From positions 1-9,897 of the forward strand of contig CAJMOW010000039.1 of NCBI GenBank assembly GCA_905215145.1: a stretch of 9,897 nucleotides of DNA, written 5' to 3'. Of this stretch, positions 1 to 6,114 are shown one piece after another. The notes below the pieces were generated by a model. It saw only the letters and a list, made by a program, of their open reading frames with translations, was not told the origin of the DNA and searched no databases. The position numbers were made by a program, and so were the translations under genes. How positions within the stretch are numbered: position 1 is the first letter of the stretch; every line of letters begins with the position of its first letter. The DNA is from an uncultured bacterium. Its GTDB lineage: Bacteria > Bacillota_I > Bacilli_A > RF39 > UBA660.

Positions 1-61
1 AAAGTATTACAATAACTTGTTGTCCATTTGAATTTTCAAATGTAACTTTACATGTATTCAT
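1..61 (-). CDS. Start of a small unidentified protein (partial, runs off the window)
   Basis: An ATG at 59-61 opens a frame that stays open to the window edge and encodes about 20 residues (MNTCKVTFENSNGQQVIVIL). It overlaps the end of the radical SAM gene by 14 bases, the same overlap seen between several upstream genes of this operon, which supports a real, translationally coupled start. Too little is visible to name a family. It lacks the QSxxDIITNSS motif at its N-terminus, so it is not an obvious seventh member of that set. It is probably the next gene of the same operon. Confidence 0.55.
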   Translation of the reverse strand, partial: MNTCKVTFENSNGQQVIVIL

Positions 62-659
62 ATTTAATTTCTTTTATAGGATTTAAGTTAAATGATGATG
101 GCGTTACTTTAATGGTATTATCTAAAAGAAGATTTTTAGATAGACTCTCAGGAGGATATAAATAGCATTTAATTTTGTTTTGATTGAGTAATGAATTATA
201 AAAATGTGCACCAAATGCAATTTTACCCCAATCTAAATCTTGTTGAAGTAAATATTCAAATGCATCTTCACTATATTTTTCTTTTGATCTACCAGATGGC
301 ATAAGAGGTAGTAACACAAAATATAATACTGCATATTTAAATTCTTTATAAATATCTAAGAATTTATTAACACTTTCAATATCTTTAATAATATAGTGAA
401 TATTAATATTTGTATTCCCAAAAGCATCTAATTTATATATAGCTCTCCTCCATGCTTTACTAATATGTTCTGACCACTCATTAGCAGAAACAGCAACTCC
501 TCCAACAAAACGAGAGGTATAGTCAAGTATTTTAGTACTAAGATCAGAGTCTTCTGCTATAGTAATACCGTTCGTTGTATAGTTTGGAACAATTCCTAAG
601 TAAAACAACGTTTCAAGAAATTCACAGAAGCTTTCGTGCAAACTTGGTTCGCCTGTTGA
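48..659 (-). CDS. Radical SAM enzyme, exon 2 (C-terminal two thirds)
   Basis: This exon supplies residues 98-300 of the radical SAM protein and ends at TAA (48-50). It opens with S-T-G-E-P-S-L-H, the conserved GEP segment that follows strand 2 of radical SAM barrels and helps bind S-adenosylmethionine. That motif cannot be an N-terminus, so the ORF-like ATG at 702-704 is intronic. Joining 659 to exon 1 at 2052 keeps the frame and gives the continuous sequence FQVAIG-STGEPSLHESF. The rest of the exon has barrel-like segments (PNYTTNG, VGGVAVSANEW, INIHYIIKD, YAVLYFVLLPL). Only two cysteines occur in the exon, so there is no SPASM or other auxiliary Fe-S cluster motif. All Trp codons are TGG. 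The substrate is unknown. Confidence 0.85.
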   Translation of the reverse strand, partial: STGEPSLHESFCEFLETLFYLGIVPNYTTNGITIAEDSDLSTKILDYTSRFVGGVAVSANEWSEHISKAWRRAIYKLDAFGNTNINIHYIIKDIESVNKFLDIYKEFKYAVLYFVLLPLMPSGRSKEKYSEDAFEYLLQQDLDWGKIAFGAHFYNSLLNQNKIKCYLYPPESLSKNLLLDNTIKVTPSSFNLNPIKEIKYEYM

Positions 660-2051
660 CGTTGGCGACAGTAATATTTCTATTACCACAGAGTACATTT
701 TCATCCTATAAAGGATGTCGCGCCCTTCAAAGTTTTATATTCTTCGTTAGAAGGTTCATCCATACTCGTTACACTACTTTAACATATTACCTTTAAAGTT
801 AGCACGGTGTTACCATATCACTTCTGACTTAGGTTTCACCGTTAGCCTCATTAGAGACCTCCGAATTTATTTCTTCGGATTGGCGCGATTCAATACCAGA
901 ATTACTTCCAGTATGGGCGATTTCGTATTTAATTTGATAAGTATATTTTGAAATAGAAGTTAAAGATTCAGAAATTAATCTACTAAATGCTTGTCCAAGA
1001 CGAATTTTATTTTTGCTTAAATATTCGCGAATACATTTTTTAGAAAAAGACCGATAAAGTAAATCATTATTGTTATATATAGAATATACATAAACTGAAA
1101 AATCATTATGATGCCTAAACGTATATGGACCTTTCCCATTTATTTTTTCTCGCATCTGTTTAGAAATATTATGCGAAATCATTCCGTATTTTTCTGATGC
1201 AGCTTCAAGCCCCTTTACAACATCTACCAATTCTCCAGACATATTGTATACATCAACTGTATATCCACGGCATTCTCTACTTTTCTCAATATTTAATCGT
1301 TTATCTTCATCTGATATTGTAACTCTATTTTTGGCTATAATATCTAACGAATCTCCATGATAAACAAAAATATGTTTTTTAGGTAATGTTAAACCTTCGC
1401 AGCAATTTTTGATTGTATTTCGTCCACAACAATATTTACGGTTAGCTTCTCTAATCGATCCAATAGTTTCAATAAATTCTCCTTCTAAAGTATAAACGTC
1501 AATAGATTTCCCTCGGGCGCTAGTTTGAATTTTTTTCAGTAATTGTTTTTGTTCTTCAGTCATAGGAACATTTTTGTTTCACGCAGACTTACCTTTATTA
1601 CTTTCTGAAATTTTTTGTCGTTTTTCTTCTGAACAAGGAGTATTAATTGTACCTATTCCTCCTTTAATTACATTATATCCAATAGACTGATCATAAGATT
1701 TAAACTTTTGGATATAATCTGTTTCTAAATCTCTTAATACTCTAATATCTTTTGGTACTTCTTTTAAAACTTCTATAATTTCAAACTTGAAATTTTCTTC
1801 TCCGTATTTAGTAAACGCGTTTTGTAGATGATAATTCTCATGTTTACCTAAACGAAGTAATCTTCGATGTTCATAAAGCCTTTTTCTTAAGTTTACTGAC
1901 GATCCTATATAAAACTTATTATTAATAGTATTGAGGATCCTGTAAATTCCACATTGTATCATAATATATTTATTTTTATTATAATACAAAAATAGGCAGT
2001 ATTTACACTACAACCAAATATACTTATAAATTAATACTAAAATTATTATTC
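660..2051 (-). ncRNA. Group I intron in the radical SAM gene, encoding a GIY-YIG endonuclease
   Basis: About 1392 nt separate two halves of one protein family. The proposed 5' site follows a T (exon GGT, base 2052) and the proposed 3' site follows a G (base 660), as group I introns require, and splicing restores frame. The 3' core is visible on the minus strand. P7 can form between GAGTA (plus 763-767) and TACTC (plus 691-695). A P8 hairpin is CATCC/GGATG (702-717). A P9 hairpin GTAATA-GAAA-TATTAC (671-686) has a GAAA tetraloop. A possible P1 pairs exon AATTGGT with GCCTATT (1991-1997), with one mismatch and a long loop; this is the weakest part. The endonuclease ORF sits between the 5' part and the P3-P8 core. 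Exact splice ends are inferred. Confidence 0.82.
829..1962 (-). CDS. GIY-YIG homing endonuclease with NUMOD3 and IENR1-type repeats (TGA read as Trp)
   Basis: With TGA at 1579-1581 read as Trp, two ORFs become one 377-residue protein. The ATG at 1960-1962 (MIQCGIYRIL) is chosen over the upstream TTG because the GIY domain starts right there. The nuclease domain spans residues 1-100: GIY at 5-7, YIG at 18-20, an Arg pair near 26-28, and a likely metal-binding Glu at 80 in the ExxYI context followed by GYN. A NUMOD3-type DNA-binding motif follows around 110-140 (SNKGKSA-W-NK), with the recoded Trp at 128 exactly where the motif normally has Trp. Two intron-endonuclease repeats follow (IDVYTLEGEF..., VDVYNMSGEL...), then a C-terminal tail. 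The stop is TAA. This is an I-TevI-like enzyme that would cleave the intronless radical SAM allele and spread the intron. Confidence 0.9.
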
Positions 2052-2342
2052 ACCAATTGCCACTTGAAATGGCCTTTCATTTTCTGTCATTTGTCCAAAA
2101 AAGAATTTAGCCTTTTCACAAATATCGGTATAGTTTACTCCCGAACTTTTAGCACTAACATAACACATTGGACAATTAAGATTACACTTAGTATTAATTC
2201 CAATATCATAAAACTCAGGATAATCAAGTTCACTAGCTTGTCCTGTTCCTAATCGGAGTGTTTTGAGATTATACCATATTGCATTATAATTTTTATCTGG
2301 AAATACTCTTCTCTTAATTCCCCAACTTGTCCAATCTTTCAT
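2052..2342 (-). CDS. Radical SAM enzyme, exon 1 (N-terminal, with the CxxxCxxC motif)
   Basis: This exon encodes residues 1-97 of a 300-residue radical SAM protein. The 4Fe-4S ligands are C53, C57 and C60 in CNLNCPMC, preceded by the strand YDIGIN. The enzyme would cleave S-adenosylmethionine reductively to a 5'-deoxyadenosyl radical. The ATG at 2340-2342 has a clear AGGAG ribosome binding site about 10 bases upstream, inside the last codons of the preceding gene, which stops only three bases before. Without splicing, translation runs one codon past the exon and stops at TAA (2046-2048), leaving a 98-residue truncated protein. The gene is last but one of an operon with six motif-bearing small proteins, which makes those proteins candidate substrates. 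Absence of a SPASM cluster argues against a classic sulfatase-maturase or sactipeptide enzyme. QueE- or NrdG-like roles are not indicated by the visible sequence. Confidence 0.88.
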
Positions 2343-2345
2343 AAT

Positions 2346-2714
2346 TTAATCTCCTAAATAATATCTAATTTTATAATTTGCTTTACCTATTTTCTTATTT
2401 AAAATTCCTTCAAAACCAGAAATATAAAACTCTTTTACGGAATTCTTACAATAAGGATAATCTACTTCAATCCATTTATCTGGCAATTCTTTATAAAACT
2501 GACTTTTTAGTTCTGATTCTTCGATGTTAGATTTAGAACAGTAATTAATACAAACATCTATTTCTGGTTCTTGCCTATATCCAACGATACTATCTAATAT
2601 CTGATATATTTCTTTAAGATGTTTTTCAGAAGTTATAGTACAAAATAATTCAGATGAACTATTAGTTATAATATCTGAATAGCTTTGAATTGGAATTAAT
2701 TTATCGATCTTCAT
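2346..2714 (-). CDS. Small protein F of the QSxxDIITNSSSE family
   Basis: This is a 122-residue acidic protein of unknown function. After a short hydrophobic lead (MKIDKLIP) it carries IQSYSDIITNSSSELF at about residues 9-24, the motif shared by five upstream genes. The remainder resembles none of them closely at sight. It has four Cys-containing patches (FCTI, VCINYC, PYC) but no zinc-finger spacing. I prefer the ATG at 2712-2714, giving a 14-base overlap with the previous gene as at its neighbours; an alternative ATG lies at 2721-2723 (MKYMKIDK, 125 residues). It ends at TAA (2346-2348), three bases before the radical SAM start, and its last codons contain that gene's AGGAG site. No signal peptide or membrane segment is evident. 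Confidence 0.85.
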   Translation of the reverse strand: MKIDKLIPIQSYSDIITNSSSELFCTITSEKHLKEIYQILDSIVGYRQEPEIDVCINYCSKSNIEESELKSQFYKELPDKWIEVDYPYCKNSVKEFYISGFEGILNKKIGKANYKIRYYLGD

Positions 2715-2997
2715 GTACTTCATAATTAAATAAACTTCTTAAAGAAGAAAGAATTACAGCCGCTTCAATACACTCTGTTGTATCTTGTTTTGGAGTAACC
2801 ATTAAATCTGAACTATCATCGTATAATATTTCAATTGTAAATAAATCATCTGCTTGAAGTGTAGATCCACTTATTTTAAGAAGATCATTAATAAGCTCTT
2901 TAACTGTGTTAATAGCAGTCTCCTTTACACGAATAAATACCTCTGTACTGCTATTTGTAACTATATCAGTAATACTTTGTATATTAATTATATTCAT
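2701..2997 (-). CDS. Small protein E of the QSxxDIITNSSSE family
   Basis: This is a 98-residue protein of unknown function. The ATG at 2995-2997 gives MNIINIQSITDIVTNSSTEVF, so the shared motif starts at residue 6 or 7. A GTG two codons upstream (3001-3003) is a weaker alternative. The body is acidic and probably mixed alpha/beta (TAINTVKELINDLLKIS looks helical, then a FTIEILYDD strand). It overlaps the upstream paralog by 14 bases and the downstream paralog by 14 bases. No Trp is present. The short length and strong N-terminal conservation fit a modular protein with a common N-terminal tag and a variable body. Confidence 0.83.
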   Translation of the reverse strand: MNIINIQSITDIVTNSSTEVFIRVKETAINTVKELINDLLKISGSTLQADDLFTIEILYDDSSDLMVTPKQDTTECIEAAVILSSLRSLFNYEVHEDR

Positions 2998-3295
2998 ATC
3001 CACTTGTTACAAAATATCCTCCATTCGGAAAATGCTCAGAAAGCAATTGTTCAATTAGTGCACATATATTTTCAGTAAGTTCTTCATTTTCTCCATATTC
3101 CACCTCAAATGTAATTGAATATGTTTTAATAATACACGACCTATGATATTTAACTTTAAATGGAAGAAAAGAATTTAAATAATCTTCAATATTTTGAATT
3201 ATCGTCTCAAAATCACTTTCTATAGAGCAAAACACAGTAGTTGATGAATTAGTAATTACATCAACATAAGACTGAATATTAATGCCAACTTTCGT
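2984..3295 (-). CDS. Small protein D of the QSxxDIITNSSSE family, non-ATG start
   Basis: This is a protein of unknown function of about 103 residues. A naive call would start at the GTG at 3233-3235 (MFCSIESD), but the frame stays open upstream to a TAA at 3323-3325. That upstream part encodes KVGINIQSYVDVITNSSTTVF, plainly the family motif, so the gene must start earlier. No ATG is available. Candidates are ACG (3293-3295, aligning with the MK start of paralogs), ATA (3302-3304) and ATT (3281-3283, which overlaps the TAA of the previous gene). The motif is the least conserved copy (TTV instead of SEL or TEV). The body is acidic with strands (SITFEVEYGENEE) and a helix (ICALIEQLLSEHF). The gene overlaps both neighbours. 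Confidence 0.78.
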   Translation of the reverse strand, partial: TKVGINIQSYVDVITNSSTTVFCSIESDFETIIQNIEDYLNSFLPFKVKYHRSCIIKTYSITFEVEYGENEELTENICALIEQLLSEHFPNGGYFVTSGYEYN

Positions 3296-3671
3296 AGTAT
3301 ATATTCGGATATAAAGAATCTCTTATAGCCTGCCATGTTTCATAATCCATATGATCCCCTAAAACTACAAAAGAACAATTTTTATACTTATCTAAATCAT
3401 TGTTTTTAATTGCTTCTCGTAGCGCGTTTCGATAGTCATCTATATCAAACCCGTCACATATTGTTTTAGGTGGATTTTTAAGATATTTTCTTATTTCAGG
3501 TAAGAGTATTTCTTTTCGTTCAAGATACCACTGAAGGTTTCCTATATTTTCTACATATAAAAAATCTTCAAATGCACTGCTATGTCTATCTCCTTTAACT
3601 ACAAATAATTCACTACTACTATTAGTAATAATATCCGAGAAAGATTGAGTTTTTAAAATAATTATTTTCAT
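3279..3671 (-). CDS. Small protein C of the QSxxDIITNSSSE family
   Basis: This is a 130-residue protein of unknown function. The ATG at 3669-3671 is one base past the stop of the preceding gene. The N-terminus MKIIILKTQSFSDIITNSSSELFVVKGD carries the shared motif at about residues 9-23. The rest is charged, with an aromatic-rich C-terminus (YETWQ, YPNIYYESWH) and three Trp codons, all TGG. Its 3' end lies inside the 5' part of the next paralog, so the two are translationally linked. No catalytic motif, transmembrane segment or signal peptide is recognisable. Confidence 0.85.
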   Translation of the reverse strand: MKIIILKTQSFSDIITNSSSELFVVKGDRHSSAFEDFLYVENIGNLQWYLERKEILLPEIRKYLKNPPKTICDGFDIDDYRNALREAIKNNDLDKYKNCSFVVLGDHMDYETWQAIRDSLYPNIYYESWH

Positions 3672-3672
3672 T

Positions 3673-4185
3673 TTAACCTAGATGATAACGTTTACCAAGT
3701 CGTTCAAATTTTTCTTGATATTCCCATGTAGGATTATCGTCTTTAGAATACATTGCAAAGGTAGTATCAGGGATCATTGCTCGAATTGTTCTTAAACCTT
3801 CAGGCAGATATTTAAGACTAAGTTTATTTATATTAGGATCCCAATTTTCGTAATCTTCATAAACAAATTTTGGTTTTAATCCAAAATGTTTAGCAACTCC
3901 TGTACGTTTTGTATTTTCCTTAGTAATAGGAATATTTCTAATTTCATAATCAAAATCTGACCCACCATATACCCATTCTAAATATGTAACTAATTCATCA
4001 TCACGCATTCTATTAACCTGTATTGGTTCATTATATTCCAGGTTCCAACAAGGATGAATTAAAGAAAGAATTAATACTAAATCTTCAAGCTCTCTATTTT
4101 TAAATACAAATAATTCGCTAGAACTATTTGTAATAATATCAGTTATAGATTGAATATTAAATTCAAATAAAATTTTAGTATTCAT
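3673..4185 (-). CDS. Protein B of the QSxxDIITNSSSE family (largest member)
   Basis: This is a 170-residue protein of unknown function, starting at ATG 4183-4185 (MNTKILFEFNIQSITDIIT). A TTG twelve codons upstream is possible but would lengthen the overlap and put the motif much farther from the N-terminus than in the paralogs. The shared motif DIITNSSSELF is at about residues 16-26. The body is rich in aromatics and charge (CWNLEYNE, LEWVYGGSDFDYEI, ENWDPN, TWEYQEK), with four Trp codons, all TGG. It overlaps protein A by 11 bases, and GGAGA just before the ATG could act as a ribosome binding site. Nothing identifies a known fold. Confidence 0.85.
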   Translation of the reverse strand: MNTKILFEFNIQSITDIITNSSSELFVFKNRELEDLVLILSLIHPCWNLEYNEPIQVNRMRDDELVTYLEWVYGGSDFDYEIRNIPITKENTKRTGVAKHFGLKPKFVYEDYENWDPNINKLSLKYLPEGLRTIRAMIPDTTFAMYSKDDNPTWEYQEKFERLGKRYHLG

Positions 4186-4651
4186 ATTCTCCGAAACTAA
4201 ATAAATCCGACAAATTTTCAATTTGCTGTTTTAATGCATCTGTATTAGGTATAGTAGTTTCAATTGTATAACGAGTAAAAATTAAACCGTACTGTACAGT
4301 ATCATTATATATTTTAGCCATTTCTAAAAGACTACTACCTACATTTGAGAGCATATTTTCAAGTAGATTCCATTTGCCTAAACGAACATATTCTAGAAAA
4401 ATATTAGAATCAATACCAGAATTTTCATAGACAATTTCAGCTAGAGTTTCTATCTGGCCACTAGACAAATCACTTAATGAATCATAATCAACTATTTCTT
4501 TAACAATAATCGATGAATTATTTATACCATAAACCTTTAAAATAGTATCAATAAGTAATTGTAGATCACTAGTTGAACCATTACTTATACAAAAGGTTTC
4601 AGTACTAGAATTAGTTATAATATCTCCAAAAGATTGAATAATAATTTTCAT
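4175..4651 (-). CDS. Protein A of the QSxxDIITNSSSE family (first gene of the operon)
   Basis: This is a 158-residue protein of unknown function. MKIIIQSFGDIITNSSTETF begins at ATG 4649-4651, so the motif starts only five residues from the N-terminus, the tightest placement among the six. The rest is acidic and probably largely helical (DLQLLIDTILKVYG, SGQIETLAEIVYENSG, NLLENMLSNVGSSLLEMAKIYND), ending in an aromatic-acidic tail (FSFGEYEY). It is the first gene after the hairpin at 4666-4693, with only 14 bases between the stem and the ATG. That spacing implies either read-through, a processing site, or a very short 5' leader. Confidence 0.85.
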   Translation of the reverse strand: MKIIIQSFGDIITNSSTETFCISNGSTSDLQLLIDTILKVYGINNSSIIVKEIVDYDSLSDLSSGQIETLAEIVYENSGIDSNIFLEYVRLGKWNLLENMLSNVGSSLLEMAKIYNDTVQYGLIFTRYTIETTIPNTDALKQQIENLSDLFSFGEYEY

Positions 4652-4665
4652 ATTTTAATAAAATA

Positions 4666-4693
4666 AAATAGGAGATCAAAAGATCTCCTATTT
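4666..4693 (-). terminator. Perfect 12-bp hairpin with U-rich tail between the nuclease and the motif-family operon
   Basis: AAATAGGAGATC and GATCTCCTATTT form a perfect 12-bp stem around a four-base loop (TTTT on the minus strand). On the minus strand the stem is followed by TTTTATTTTATT, which fits an intrinsic terminator for the replication module. The stem starts only four bases after the stop codon of the nuclease gene and ends 14 bases before the ATG of protein A. An RNA-processing or 5'-end-protecting hairpin for the downstream operon is therefore an alternative. The stem also contains AGGAG, so it could hide a ribosome binding site. Confidence 0.7.
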
Positions 4694-4696
4694 AGT

Positions 4697-5098
4697 TTAC
4701 AAATAATATTTTTTAATAAGCTTATAAAATAGTTTCTTATCCATAATAACAGCTTCTCCAACAGAACAAATATTTATTTCCTTCTTTTCCTGTTTATTTC
4801 AGATTAATACGAAATCTTCGTTATTAATAGATGATTCTTCTCTAATCTTAAAATAACTAGGAGTATTTTGTACACATTTTAGTTGTATTCCTAAAGGTAG
4901 TTTTTGTTCTGTATCAATTAAATCCTGTTTATTATCATCTGCTCTTTTACTTTCAGATCTTGAAGTTACTATTCCAGTAAATCCTAGTTCTCTTAACTCT
5001 TTAGCTATTCTAATTTCATACGAATGTCCTTTGACTCTAGAATATCCTTTAGATCGTTTCCTCTTTGATTTTATTTCTTCTGATACTGTCTTCTTCAT
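4697..5098 (-). CDS. PD-(D/E)XK-type nuclease, probably Holliday-junction-resolvase-like (TGA read as Trp)
   Basis: This is a 133-residue basic protein. In the standard code it would stop at TGA 4799-4801 after 99 residues; with Trp there it continues FVLI-W-NKQEKKEIN to TAA at 4697-4699. Residues 21-85 follow the pattern of small archaeal/phage resolvases and VRR-type nucleases: GHSYEIRIAKELRELGF with Glu 28 in the first helix, SRSESKRADDNKQDL with Asp 55 and Asp 59, then IQLKC with Gln 72 and Lys 74 as the (Q/E)XK element. It probably cuts branched DNA during replication or recombination. ATG 5096-5098 is preferred over the preceding TTG. It overlaps the primase gene by 50 bases, so the two are co-translated. 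The family call rests on motif spacing only. Confidence 0.75.
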
Positions 5099-6098
5099 CA
5101 ATATATTGTTTTGCTATATTAATTAAATTAATTGTTTTATCTAATCCGTACTTTTTATAAAAATCTGAAATATCTTTACAATGATACTTTCTCGGAATAA
5201 ATATAATAAATAAATCTGGATATTTTTTTCTAATCTTATTCATACTAGAAATCCCAGCAATGTCCGAATCATAGAATAAAACAATTTTCTTAAACTTAGC
5301 TTTTAAACGTTGATATTGGGAATCAGTTATAAAACAGTTTTCAGAAATTGGAGCAATAGCTGGAAGATTACTACATTCATATATAGTCATTACATCTTTT
5401 AGAGATTTTGTAATAACTAAATATTCTCCACCATTTCTTGGAAGTTGTTTAGCACCTTGTAATTGAATTTGTTTTCAATTAGAAATAAACTTATATTTTC
5501 TATTACCTGGATAGTAGATTCTTCATTGTTCTATATCATCTTTTATTCCTCCAAAATATCCAAATACTAGCTGGTTTTCTTTATATAAGTGAAATATTTC
5601 TCCATTTAAAAACACATTTTTACATGAGTAAACTCTAAATTTCTTCAAAGTTTCCTGCGAGATTCCAAACGATTGTCACCAATCTAATTCAAATCTATTT
5701 CAATCTTTTAACTCTACTTGAATAATAGCATTACCTTTATCTTCAAACTTCGTTTCAGAATATTTCTTAATTTTCGATGGATTAATGGTTAAATCTTTTC
5801 TAGAGATTATTCCAAAATCATTTGCAATTATTTGTAATGCTTTGTAAAAGGAGCAGCCAAATTTATACATTACTACCGATACACAATCTCCAGAAAAATC
5901 TCCTCGGAAATCTTTAAAGATAATTGTACCTTTTTTATTTCTGTAAAAAGCACAAGTTGGACGAGAATCAACTCTAAGTGGAGACTTAAATAAGCCTTTT
6001 TTGACAGGAATACCTAAATAATGCTCCATTAGAGTTTCTTCTCGCACTTTTGATAAAATCAATTCTTTGGTAACTGTCGGTTCTAATGTATAATTCAC
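5049..6098 (-). CDS. DnaG/TOPRIM-type phage DNA primase (four TGA codons read as Trp)
   Basis: This is a 349-residue primase. In the standard code it breaks into pieces at TGA codons 5700-5702, 5676-5678, 5523-5525 and 5475-5477 (residues 133, 141, 192, 208); no TAA or TAG interrupts the frame. The N-terminal domain (FKSPLRVDSRPTCAFYRN ... FKDFRGDFSGDCVSVVMY) matches the CHC2-like domain of phage primases, though the classic Cys/His zinc ligands are not intact. A linker (WWQSFGISQETLKKF, QGAKQLP) leads to the TOPRIM domain: LVITKSLKDVM at 227-237 and the metal-binding YDSD at 276-279, then PDLFIIFIPRKYHCKDISDFY. The usual TOPRIM Glu is replaced by Lys in ITKS. The start appears to be GTG (6096-6098), since no ATG lies between it and an upstream TAA at 6108-6110. 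It would synthesise RNA primers with the DnaB-like helicase encoded upstream. Confidence 0.9.
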
Positions 6099-6114
6099 TA
6101 AATATACTTAAATA

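Noticed and set aside
660..704. ATG at 702-704 as start of a separate 218-residue protein
   Set aside because: The GEP motif would lie just inside the N-terminus and the CxxxCxxC motif would be missing. The first 15 codons overlap the intron P8/P9 region, so they are intronic.
575..796. Plus-strand ORF of 73 codons
   Set aside because: It runs antisense to radical SAM exon 2 and the intron core, with no recognisable domain or ribosome binding site.
2064..3078. Two plus-strand ORFs (2064-2252 and 2854-3078)
   Set aside because: They are shadows of the radical SAM exon and the paralog genes on the minus strand, with composition of antisense AT-rich sequence.
48..6098. Reading TAG as glutamine (code 15), common in crAss-like phages
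   Set aside because: TAG ends the SSB-like protein exactly after DDDLPF, and none of the rebuilt genes needs TAG read-through, whereas TGA read-through is needed repeatedly.
5049..6098. Primase as a pseudogene or as several genes
   Set aside because: All four interruptions are TGA, none TAA or TAG, and the frame and conserved motifs continue through them.
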